From Folioceros fuciformis (Eukaryota; Anthocerotophyta; Anthocerotopsida; Anthocerotales), in the NCBI GenBank assembly GCA_049999805.1, contig JBNGIO010006209.1:1-25999 (forward strand): a DNA stretch of 25,999 nt, read 5' to 3'. The notes beneath the pieces are model-generated. The model saw nothing but the letters and a program-made list of their open reading frames with translations. It was not told where the DNA came from and did no database searches. The translations under genes were made by a program, and so were the position numbers. Positions 1 to 8,830 of this stretch are shown here, one piece after another (positions within the stretch are counted from its first letter, which is position 1; each line of letters opens with the position of its first letter).

Positions 1-383
1 CAGGACATGCCGGCCGTGCAAGAAACAAGCTCGTTCAGTCCTCCCTTCTTACGTAGGCTGTCACCAATCTAGACAGTAAAACAAGAACAGATAACTCACA
101 CATAAAATGCAAGCAGCAACAGTCAAGGCTTGCCACGCCATTGCCCTGCCAAACAGGACTGCGGGAAAGTTCTTTCTAAGGCAAATCGCGAAACCACTCC
201 CAGAACAGGACTTCTGAACTCATGTCCCTGGAGGAAAGTATGAATAAATACGCTCCACTACGGAGAAAATCACCAAACCAGCACCACTAGAATCACAACG
301 AGACCAAGAGATCTGGAGACTCCCAAGATCTGGCACGTCGTTCCGCGAGTGTCCTCTGAATGAGGAAGGGGAGCCTGCAGTGC

Positions 384-779
384 CTATTTCGCAGCACTTC
401 TTGCACACCTGCCCAAGGCTGCGCACCCCCTGGTATAGGGCCTCACCGGCCCCCGGGCGGAGGGGCAAGAAGGAGTATAATAAGGGCGTCCACTCCTGAC
501 AGGGCAGAGCACATGGTCCGCTATGAGGGCGCCGTTGCCCACAAACAAGCCCGAATCGGCCAGCATCCGCCGTGCACTCTCGGACTCCATCAAATTCTCG
601 TCCAAGTTGAAGAAGCTTGAGTCCAACAAGTTGTCGTCTGCGGAAGAGAGCGTGGACAATCACCCACCCGCATCACCGTCGAAGGAGAAACCCGAAGCCT
701 TCTGCACCCCGAAACTCATCGCAAGCCCGCACATCGCCAGCAGCATAAACACCAGCCCCACCCGCCTTGCAGAGGCCAT
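384..779 (-). pseudogene. RALF-like peptide gene copy A, interrupted by an in-frame TGA
   Basis: Read on the minus strand from the ATG at 779-777, this is a rapid alkalinization factor (RALF) precursor. It has a hydrophobic signal peptide, an acidic propeptide, an RRML site before the mature part, and a C-terminal peptide with four cysteines and a PYTRGC motif. Codon 40 is TGA (positions 662-660). The same codon is TGG (Trp) in copies B and C, so one base change stops the protein after 39 residues, before the mature peptide. Downstream of the stop the frame stays open to 384. The receptor-contact motif, FVSY in copy C, is FVGN here. RALFs are secreted plant signalling peptides perceived by FERONIA-type receptor kinases. 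The copy is probably non-functional, although a sequencing error next to an assembly gap cannot be excluded. An internal ATG after the stop would lack a signal peptide. Confidence 0.85.
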
Positions 780-843
780 TCTCTATCCACAAACGACTAC
801 ACCACGACACACGAAGTCGGCCGTGGGAGGGTGGGTGCTGTGA

Positions 844-943
844 NNNNNNNNNNNNNNNNNNNNNNNNNNNNNNNNNNNNNNNNNNNNNNNNNNNNNNNNN
901 NNNNNNNNNNNNNNNNNNNNNNNNNNNNNNNNNNNNNNNNNNN
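844..943. other. Assembly gap (100 N) with identical flanks
   Basis: The run is exactly 100 N. The 18 bases ending at 843 (ggagggtgggtgctgtga) are identical to the 18 bases starting at 944. In unit C the corresponding sequence is continuous with a single copy of this motif. The gap is therefore probably an unmerged contig overlap with no missing sequence. Confidence 0.9.
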
Positions 944-1303
944 GGAGGGTGGGTGCTGTGATCTGCGAGCGAGGCAAGAGTCGTTCACGTCTTTTCCCTC
1001 GAGACATTTGCAATGCCCTTTGAAGCAAATCTACAAGATTTAAAGCCAAAAGTGAATGAAATAAACTAGAAGAACAGATCTCCACCGACGTCAAGGCAGT
1101 GACGATATCTCGGCCGTACCGAATCCGAACCGGGCACGCCAAGAAGGGACGGCAACTTCTAGGAAAAGAGCGGGGGACGACTCTTGTGTTTGGGAGACAA
1201 AACAACTTCTTAAAAACGTCCTCCGTTAGGAAGGAAGACCGTTGATGAGAGACAAGGCCATGAGCATGACCACCCTCTTTTGCAGTTCCAGGATTCTAGA
1301 AGT

Positions 1304-1329
1304 TTATATAATTTATTATAATTATATAA
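1304..1329. repeat. AT-rich inverted repeat (perfect 10-bp arms)
   Basis: The arms TTATATAATT (1304-1313) and AATTATATAA (1320-1329) are perfect inverted repeats separated by 6 bases. The identical structure is present in unit C at 11476-11501. It lies near the right edge of both copies, upstream of the RALF genes on their strand. It could be a promoter AT element or a duplication breakpoint; the sequence does not decide. Confidence 0.7.
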
Positions 1330-1677
1330 TATAATTTGTACTTGGTATGAAGTACCAACAGATACGGACTACAAACTCATGTTTTTATTGAAATAAGTAT
1401 TTTATATGTAAATATTTAATAGCATTTAAGAAATATTTTTTTATCAAATTTTTTTAAATATCTAACCACTTTGTGCACTTCTCTTAAATTTATAATTATT
1501 AATTTTTTACCCGTGCCATCGGGCTAAGTAAGATGGCCCGGTTTGTTTCTTATCTCCAGCCGAGCTCGTCTTAGGTTATCTGGACCCATTATAAGGTTGT
1601 AGAGATTTTGGTATTTACCTTTATTATCCTTTTCTTCCAGGCTAGAACTTAGGCTATAGAAGCCATAGACTCCAAGT

Positions 1678-1777
1678 NNNNNNNNNNNNNNNNNNNNNNN
1701 NNNNNNNNNNNNNNNNNNNNNNNNNNNNNNNNNNNNNNNNNNNNNNNNNNNNNNNNNNNNNNNNNNNNNNNNNNNNN
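1678..1777. other. Assembly gap (100 N)
   Basis: The run is exactly 100 N, the usual placeholder for a gap of unknown size. Its two flanks share no obvious sequence. It is the likeliest place for the missing 5' exons of the DNA ligase IV gene that follows. Confidence 0.95.
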
Positions 1778-1835
1778 GAGGTATTGGGTCCTGTGTCGTG
1801 CGGATCCTGCGTCTCGGCGCCGGGACACAGTATTT

Positions 1836-1863
1836 AAAGAATCGCGTTCCCAGGCGATTCTTT
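1836..1863. repeat. Hairpin with 10-bp perfect arms
   Basis: AAAGAATCGC at 1836-1845 pairs with GCGATTCTTT at 1854-1863 across an 8-base loop. The right arm is the start of the first unit of the 59-bp tandem duplication. Confidence 0.65.
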
Positions 1864-1969
1864 GAAGAGTAGCGCAGCTCGTCTCATGGCTCAGCTATGG
1901 AGCAGTCCCCAGGCGATTCTTTAAAGAGCAGCGCAGCTCGTCTCCTGACTCAGCTATGGAGCAGACTCC
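1851..1969. repeat. Tandem duplication of a 59-bp unit
   Basis: Copy 1 (1851-1909) and copy 2 (1910-1969) both begin CAGGCGATTCTTT and both contain GCGCAGCTCGTCTC and CTCAGCTATGGAGCAG, with only a few substitutions. No coding exon was recognised across them. Confidence 0.85.
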
Positions 1970-2243
1970 CATGGTGGGTGTGCCTTCGTTGCATGGATTG
2001 TGCTCTCCTCCCTTGCTCTTCTGCCCTGTTGCCTTCCAGAACCTGAGGTTTTGGGTTGCCAATGTGCGGAATTTGATGTCATGTGCTTGGAAACAGGCTG
2101 ACACCGAAGCGTAGTTTTGGATTTTCCCTGTCATTGTCTCTGAAAGATCGTAGCAGGAGGGTCAAAAGGCAGGTTGGTGTCCTGAATGGTTCAGGCTCAG
2201 GGCTGCATGTGTAGGCTTTGGCTGAAGTTCAGCACATTTTCAG

Positions 2244-5200
2244 GAGATGGAGGTTGGCAAAGCTGTCAGACCTCAATTGGCAGCCAGGGTGGCCAATGTC
2301 GAGTCAGCGTGGAAGAAGGTGGAAGCTCCTTGAAGTCCAACATCGCTTTGCAGGGACTTGGATGCTTCCGGAAAGCTCTCCTTAGAAAATACTGAGACCA
2401 ACTTGGCTCCTTCACTCTCTATTGTTGTTTCCATCAGCTGCGAGGTAAACGAATTGTTGCGGAATGCAAGATGGATGGAGATCGCATCCAAGTGCATAAG
2501 AATGGCTCTCAGCTTCATTTCTTCTCAAGGTACTCACATGGAATTCGTTTCCTCGAGCACCGTGTTGTTTGATTCGGCTGCACAGTTTACAATATGAGGG
2601 CCAGGGGTTCAGGCTACCTCGTCCCACTCAGTTCACATTATATTAATCACTGTATGTTGCCATGATATTTCCCAAGTGCAAATGAATTCTATACTTACGA
2701 GGCGATCTTTTGCAGAAGCTTCATTGACCATGATCAGTACCAAGATGCAATAGCTGGAGTCATGCGTGAGGGTATCATCTCGGAGAAGTCAGTATCAGTA
2801 TTGAGCCGCTTGTTGTCTAGTTTCATGTTGGTCGTTAATTCTTTGTTGGACTGATGTCAGGTGCATCCTGGATGGAGAAATGCTTGTTTGGAACCGTGTC
2901 ACAAACCGCTTCTCAGAATTTGGTACCAACAGGGGAATTGGTGAGACGCATTCTCTAGGAACTTCATAGTAAGAGGCGTGCAATTGATGTGCTATGTTTC
3001 TTTTCTTTGTTTAGAGAATGCTCAACTGCTTCTTTGTTTTAAATTTTCAGCCAAAGCTACAAAGGATGGCCTTGAAGGTGATGAGCAGGTATGTTTTGTA
3101 AAGCTGGTACTATTTCTCGATTTTCGTGCAAGAATGCGGAAGAAGTTAGATCGTGAAAGCAATTTTTAATCATTTCCTTGTGTCTTGCAGCTGTGCTGTA
3201 TCCCACAGTTCCAGCAACTTGCTTTCAGATAGATGTTGAACAACGCATCCTTACAATCAGCAATGACAGCACCTTGATTAAGGACGTGTTGTTCATCCTT
3301 CAACAAGCCAAGCAGACGTTGCATTTGACGTTCTGTATGAAGGCGACGGCAGTGTCATTCATCAGAGCTTGGAAGAGCGTCATAAGCTCCTGCGCAAGGT
3401 GGTGCGTCCAGTTAAGGGACGCCTGGAGCTCTTGCTGCCAAGTGATGATTTGTGCTCGAGTCTTAAATCTGGTTTGGATCTGCTTCTCAACATTAGTTAG
3501 TGGTTGTTTCCATCTTGTGTTTGACACCTAACTACTCTTCCATATGACAAATCAGGTCTTTGCCGGATATGGATTTTATTTGTGTAGGTGGGCCACCATG
3601 GAGTACTCTTGTAAATAGTGTCCAAGAGGCAGAGCAATTCTTCCTTCAAACTGTGGAGAACAGGTCTGCCACCATTCTATGAAACCTGCTCTATTGTAGG
3701 CAATGAAATGAGTTATGCAAGCTGGTTTAAGATTGTTGAACTAAATTAAGCAATCTATGGGTGAAATTTGTAGGGATGAAGGAGTAGTGCTGAAGGATTT
3801 GGACTCAAAATGGGAGCCAAGTGATCGCAGTGGGAAGTGGTTAAAGCTTAAACCAGATTACATCAACACGGGATCTGACCTGGATGTGCTCATTATCGGT
3901 AATACAAACCATGACTTGGCCAAGTCACATCTTGTACAATCTGGATGGGTGCCTAGCGCTTTACCTTGCTGCTGTCTACCATATGTTCATTTCTTACTCA
4001 TCTGTGGAATGCAGGCGGCTATTTTGGTTCAGGAAGGAAGGGGGGTGAGGTAGTGTCTGGTAGTTGTGAGAATTAGAATTGCTTTAAGCGGCCACTTGTC
4101 GGAACTTGGCAAACTCTTTGACATTCGCATCACTTGTTTGAACCAGGTGGGGCAATTCTTGCTTGGCCTTGCAGAGAAGTCTCAGTCTTCAGAATATCCA
4201 ACAAGGTTAGGCTCCTGTTTCCTGATGACCAGAGAGGAGGCCAGATCTAACGTTGCAGGTTCTGCAGGTTTCTTTCGTTCTGTAAAGTCGGATCAGGCTT
4301 GTCAGATGAGGAGACACAAATGCTTGTCACCAAACTGAAGCCTTACTTCAGGTTTTGTTTTTTCTTTCCCAAGAGAGTAGTTTTGGGTTTTGCATCAAAG
4401 TAGGTGGTGTAGCATTTCATCAGACTTTTTTCGTCCTTCCAACAACAGGTCTTATGACAAAAGTGCTAAGCCTCCAAGTTGTTATGTTGTGACAAACAAT
4501 GCTAAGGAACGTCCAGACGTTTGGATTGAGCCGCCTGAAAAGTGAGCATAAATTGAGACCTTTTGCTGGATGTTGCAGACCATGTGATCCTCCTTTGCAT
4601 CTTTGTGCAACGTGACCTAATCCACTCCTGCAGGTCTGTCATTTTAGCCATCACAAGTGATATTCGGACTATAAAATCAGAAGTAAGCTGTTGGTGATCC
4701 ACTTCTGTTGTGCAAAGTTGGGGTAGAATTGTGGAATGGTGGGCAGATTCTGTGTTGTTTGTCCTTGATCACCAACGATATATGCGGAACAGGTTTTCGC
4801 AGCTCCTTACAGTCTCCGGTTCCCTCGAGTGGATAGCGTCCGTTTTGATAAGCCTTGGTATGACTGCCTCGACTTGCAAAGTAGGTCCCGTATCTGATTT
4901 TTCTGTTTGCGTCTTTGCTTCCGGCATTACGTGCTCATGTCAGTTGAGTGCTAAACCGGGTCTCGATAATTGGGTCGCTATCTTCTTCTCAGCTCTAGTT
5001 GAAATAGTTCATTCTGGATTTGGAAGCACAGTTGATGCTGCCCAGTATGGTAATGGCGAGCGCAAAGAAAAGAGACTTAGGCAAGCCAGGCAGAAAGCTG
5101 AACCGAGGGCGCTTTTGCCTTCTCACATTCTCGTGACTGATGTGTCCGAAGTGAAGCAAACAAGTAAAATATTCAAAGATATGATGTTCTGTATCCTTCC

Positions 5201-7409
5201 ATGTAGCAAACCTTGGTACTCAATTGTGTGGCTGTTGCAATGAAGTCGTTCCTCTTGTCAAGGTCCTTGACAGTTGGATTAGATTTTGTGAACTTTTCAC
5301 CAGATTACCCAAAGGAGACTTTCCATAAGCTTGTCGTTGAAAACGGGGGTTCCTTTTCCATGAACCTGGCTAGTGGCGTTACGCACATTATTGCGGCTAA
5401 TAAAAAGGGTTCGTATCCTAGTTATAGCATTCTTTCGTGCTGTTTCAGGCTCCTTTTGTATCGAGCTTACATTTTTGTTCTGTGTGTGCTGTAGGCATAA
5501 AGTACCAAGCTGCACAGAAACAGGGAGATGTAATTAATTGTGATTGGGTACTTGCGTGTGCAGCAGAGAAAGCTCTGGTGCCTTTGACTCCCAAGTATGC
5601 AGCTGTCTTTACGCTTTTATATACTCTCCATCCGCTGGAGCCGTTTGTGCATAGTAATTCAGACTTCACAATTTGGCAGATATTTACTGCATCTTTCCAG
5701 TAGGACAAAGGACAAGAGAGGAGCAGACGTTGATGAGTTTGGTGACTTCTATTTTAAGGATGTTGACGTACCAGATGTTCAGCAGGTACATTTACAATTT
5801 TCCAGAATCGTGTGCGTGTGTGTGTGTGTGTGGGACTCCTGTGCAGCTTCAGTTCATACTTGGTTTTCAACACCGCAGCTTTTTGACAGCATGGATTTCA
5901 CAAAGCTGGAAGTGGACAAGGAGGAATTATCTGCATGCAAGGAACGCTTCTGTTCAAGTAGCAGCTGGTGCACATTTCGTGGCTGCAAAATACATTTCAT
6001 GCCACCTGGACTGCCTATGTGAGTATCAAACGTAGAAGGTGCTGATATGTGTTGGGTCACGTGTATCTGGGGTGAACATGTCACGACTTGCCTTTACATT
6101 TGTCAGCAACTCAAATGAGCTTAAAGTGGCCGAGATCACCTTATGGAGGTTAAAGCTTGAGGCTTACATGCGAGGGGGAGAGGTGGACATCACACTGAAG
6201 GATGCTTCACATCTTATACTGTACTCAACACCTGGATCAACGATGTCCGTTGAAAGGATATTTGAAAGGTGCGCTAAGAAACCTAGAGGTCACTAGTCCA
6301 GCCCCTTGCATGGAATCAGACTTTGTCAGCGGTGTGCTTATATATTCCGTTCGAATCAGTTTTGATGTAGGCACCCGGCACCTGCTGAGGTCGAAGAAGC
6401 TGCAAGCTGTTAGTCATAAATGGCTGGAGAACGCAATAACGATTTGTAATCGTCTTCCAGAAGCAGAATATCAACTGAGGTACGTTCTTGAAATTGGTTT
6501 TTGAGGAGTAGTGTGAAACCCGGTCGATGACTTCAAAATTCCTTAGACGTGCTCTGACTCTGTCCAAGCAAGGCAATCAGGTCCATCAGCTCGGAGAGTA
6601 AATCAACTAGCGCACAGACGCCACCTAGCCATGTCTTGGAGCAAGCAAGACTGCAGCAGAAGAAGGGGAAATTCCGAGGTCGGACTCATGATACCAGTCC
6701 GGAGGGTTGTGTATCGCCATTAGAAGATACTAGAAACAGTTCCAGAAGGCAACTTTCCAAAAGACGCCTTGTCCTGAATGAAGGGGCTGCACTCCAGCGT
6801 TCCCCAGGCTGGGGAGGTCCAATCTTATGCTCCTTAGACAAGAGAGCAGATGAAGCGGTCAGCCATGGTTCAGGAGGTGGTGGGAGTTTGACTGTCGGAC
6901 GAACAGAGATTCAAACAAGACAAGATGAGAGCACAGGCGAACTTCACAGTCAATCTCCCACTCCCAAGCTTTTGGGAGATCGCATCAGAGCTGTTGGTTC
7001 TGGTGGGGCAGATGTCTACAGCCAAGGAAGCGGATGTGCAGAGGTTGACACTGTTATGCCACCCAGCGAAGCAGATAGTGGGAGGCACTGCAGTCCTCGT
7101 GAAGTACAAACCCAGTTTGAGGGTTGGAGACATGACAAAACAGAGGAAGCAGGTCCTGGGACAAGTAGGATGGAGTCCGTGTGTTCCGAGAGAGTATTCC
7201 AGCTGGATCGTAAGGACCACAATACCCGACACGCAACGGCAATTAGTCCCTATGGTATACTGGACAACGATGAAGAGGATGATGCGGGGAGAGAACACAG
7301 TCAGTCTGACAAAGACACTCCACTTGCTACCAAGCAAAGCCCAGCGGCTACACGATTGGACCCTTTCGAAGTGATACTGAATGATCTCTATCCTTTTATG
7401 AGAGGATGA
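2244..7409 (+). CDS. LIG4: DNA ligase IV (5' end missing), 23 exons visible
   Basis: ATP-dependent DNA ligase that seals double-strand breaks in non-homologous end joining, with XRCC4, in the nucleus. Exons: 2244-2318, 2438-2529, 2716-2787, 2861-2940, 3051-3088, 3191-3197, 3316-3471, 3588-3663, 3774-3898, 4015-4049, 4147-4205, 4268-4351, 4449-4541, 4634-4682, 4793-4880, 4993-5190, 5283-5408, 5495-5594, 5680-5785, 5879-6018, 6107-6268, 6360-6479, 6581-7409. They sum to 2910 nt (969 residues plus stop). Seen: adenylation motif ECKMDGDR with the nucleotide-accepting Lys at 2468-2470, ILDGEMLVW (exon 4), VAFDVLY (exon 7), EGVVLKDL and KWLKLKPDY (exon 9), the OB-fold segment FPRVDSVRFDKPW (exon 15), a BRCT domain (exons 16-18), an XRCC4-binding-like FGDFYFKDVD (exon 19), a second BRCT (exons 20-22), and a long hydrophilic tail ending DPFEVILNDLYPF. 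The N-terminal DNA-binding domain, roughly 220 residues in relatives, is not visible; its exons may lie in the gap at 1678-1777 or be lost. Individual splice sites are hand-placed. Confidence 0.93.
3191..3197 (+). other. LIG4: Predicted 7-nt microexon of LIG4
   Basis: CTGTGCT is flanked by ag before and gt after. It bridges exon 5 (ending in phase 0 at 3088) and exon 7 (starting at 3316 with two bases of a codon). Only with these 7 bases does the frame close, and it then yields Leu-Cys-Tyr in front of VAFDVLY, which is the residue order expected in plant ligase IV. See the findings. Confidence 0.75.
5811..5832. repeat. GT microsatellite in a LIG4 intron
   Basis: A run of GT dinucleotides lies inside the intron between LIG4 exons 19 and 20. 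It is ordinary simple sequence. Confidence 0.8.
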
Positions 7410-8209
7410 CCATCGTTACAACGGGGAAACCATGGTGCACCAACTTCTCTTGGAGTGTAGTGCATGTCCACGAAAGCTTCTACAAGCGATTTCACTTCAT
7501 GTGATGCACCACAGTTCAGGTGATGCACCTGACACACGCCAGAATATGAGGAACGGGATTGCAATTGGCACCGCAAGCCTAGGGGACGCTGGTCTTGAAT
7601 GGTAATTACACTTACTTAGGGTATACTCCAGAGGCTTGTTCTGAAATCGCTCAAATGCCAAGGGAGTTTTGCGCCAAAAACACATTTCCTAATCCAATAC
7701 AATGATGACCAGAAAATGTGAACGTAGTCCTGCCAAGCATTGGGGTATTACAGAATACTCTCTTGAGAGAACACATACCAGCATGACAGTCTAGCCATCA
7801 AGGGTTGCACCAATGCATACGATCTAAAGAACATGCCGGCCATACAACAGACAAGATACGTTCAGTCTTCCCTTCTTACATAGGCTGTCACAAATCTAGA
7901 CAGTACAACAAGAACAGATAACTCACAAATAAAATGCAAGGGGCAACAATAAGGCTTGTCACGCCCTTTCCCTGCCAAACAGGAATGCGGCTAGGTTCTT
8001 TCTGACACAACTCGCGAAACCACTCCCAGAGCAGGACTCCTGAACTCATGTCCCTGGAGGAACGTAGGAATAAATAGGATCCACTATAAAGAAAATCACC
8101 AAACCAGCACCACTAGAATCACAACGAGACCAAAAGATCTGGAAACTCGCAAGATCTGGCACGTAGTTCCACGAATCCCCTCTGAATGAGGAAGGGGAGC
8201 CTGCAGTGC
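7410..8209. other. Spacer between convergent LIG4 and RALF copy B
   Basis: No reading frame with recognisable similarity was seen. The stretch must hold the 3' untranslated regions of LIG4 (+) and RALF B (-). All of it is repeated in unit C (about 9866-10678), so it is conserved by duplication rather than by evident coding function. Confidence 0.6.
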
Positions 8210-8593
8210 CTATTTCGCAGAACTTCTTGCACAATTGCTCGCGATTGGGCACCCCCTGTTATAGGGCTTCGGAGGCCCACGGTCGCCGCAATTACCATAA
8301 GCGTTTCCATGCACGGTACAGATCACAGCGTTCGGGTCGAGGGCCGTGTAGGCCACAAACGAATTCTGAGATCCCAGCATCCGCCGTGCACTCTCGGACT
8401 CCATCAAATCTTCGTCTACGTCGAAGAAGCTTGAGTCCAACAAGTTGTTGCCTGCGTAAGCCAGCGTGGACAGCCACCCAGCCGCATCACTCTCCAAGGA
8501 GAAAGCCGAAGCCTTTTGCACCCCGAAGCTCAGTGCGAGCCCGCACATCGTCAGCAACATAAAGACGAGCCCCACATGTCTTGTAGAAGCCAT
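8210..8593 (-). CDS. RALF-like secreted signalling peptide, copy B
   Basis: Single-exon gene for a 127-residue RALF precursor. A hydrophobic signal peptide covers about residues 1-31. An acidic propeptide follows. RRML at 70-73 fits the RxxL type of site cut by the subtilase S1P in RALF precursors. The mature peptide has four cysteines (92, 102, 115, 121) and the hallmark PYNRGC. RALFs act in the apoplast on CrRLK1L receptor kinases and cause extracellular alkalinisation. The motif normally written YISY is FVAY here, followed by TAL rather than GAL, and the first cysteine loop (TVHGNAYGN) differs from copies A and C. The chosen ATG (8593) is aligned with the starts of the other two copies; a longer in-frame ATG at 8623 would add ten residues ahead of the signal peptide. 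The gene lies in unit B, convergent with LIG4. Confidence 0.9.
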   Translation of the reverse strand: MASTRHVGLVFMLLTMCGLALSFGVQKASAFSLESDAAGWLSTLAYAGNNLLDSSFFDVDEDLMESESARRMLGSQNSFVAYTALDPNAVICTVHGNAYGNCGDRGPPKPYNRGCPIASNCARSSAK

Positions 8594-8830
8594 TCTCGAT
8601 CCACAAACCCTCCAGACAGTCAATTCACGACACGAGAAGCCGGCCGCAGGAGGGTGCTGTCATCCGAAAGGAAGATGTGGGTTTTTGATCGGTTCTCCCT
8701 CAAAAGCTTTCTCATCACCTAGAAGATTTAGAGCAAAAAGTGAATAAAGTAAACTATGGAAATTTGCCTCCACCGAATTCAGGACCTTAGGTATTATCCC
8801 GACACCTACCGAATTCAATGCCCAGGCTAA

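Larger units (their letters stand above)
1..1345. repeat. Duplicated segment, unit A (partial at window edge)
   Basis: Positions 1-1345 match 10296-11517 (unit C) almost base for base. The first 180 bases differ at only about three positions by eye. The match ends just after an AT-rich inverted repeat (1304-1329). The segment contains the minus-strand RALF copy A and its flanks. It is cut by the window start, so the unit probably continues to the left. It matches unit B (7084-8830) less closely. Boundaries are approximate because they were placed by eye. Confidence 0.9.
780..1677. other. Upstream flank of RALF copy A and AT-rich spacer
   Basis: No gene was recognised here apart from the gap at 844-943. 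Up to about 1345 this is the 5' flank of RALF copy A shared with unit C. From about 1380 to 1510 the DNA is strongly AT-rich with no usable reading frame, unlike the GC-richer surroundings. The remainder to 1677 shows no reading frame with recognisable similarity. Confidence 0.6.
7084..8830. repeat. Duplicated segment, unit B
   Basis: The segment starts inside the last exon of LIG4 and runs through its 3' flank and RALF copy B to about 8830. It aligns co-linearly with 9536 to about 11300 (unit C) but with many more mismatches than units A and C show to each other, so it is the older or faster-diverging copy. Because the ligase frame is intact here, this is probably the ancestral location. Boundaries were placed by eye. 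Confidence 0.85.

Noticed and set aside
220-663. 147-residue minus-strand frame over RALF copy A
   Set aside because: It is an out-of-frame shadow of the RALF gene; the RALF cysteine pattern lies in the overlapping frame ending at 384.
783-1205. Frames running through the N gap
   Set aside because: They consist largely of unknown residues across the 100-N gap and have no recognisable sequence on either side.
2041-2100. Possible additional upstream LIG4 exon after a cttccag acceptor (AEFDVMC-like reading)
   Set aside because: The resemblance to the ligase IV stretch before EVGKAVRP is too short, and the frame reaches a stop without a usable donor.
6870-7337. 155-residue minus-strand frame opposite LIG4 exon 23
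   Set aside because: It is a shadow of the ligase tail. The plus-strand frame joins exon 22 in phase and ends in a motif expected for plant ligase IV.
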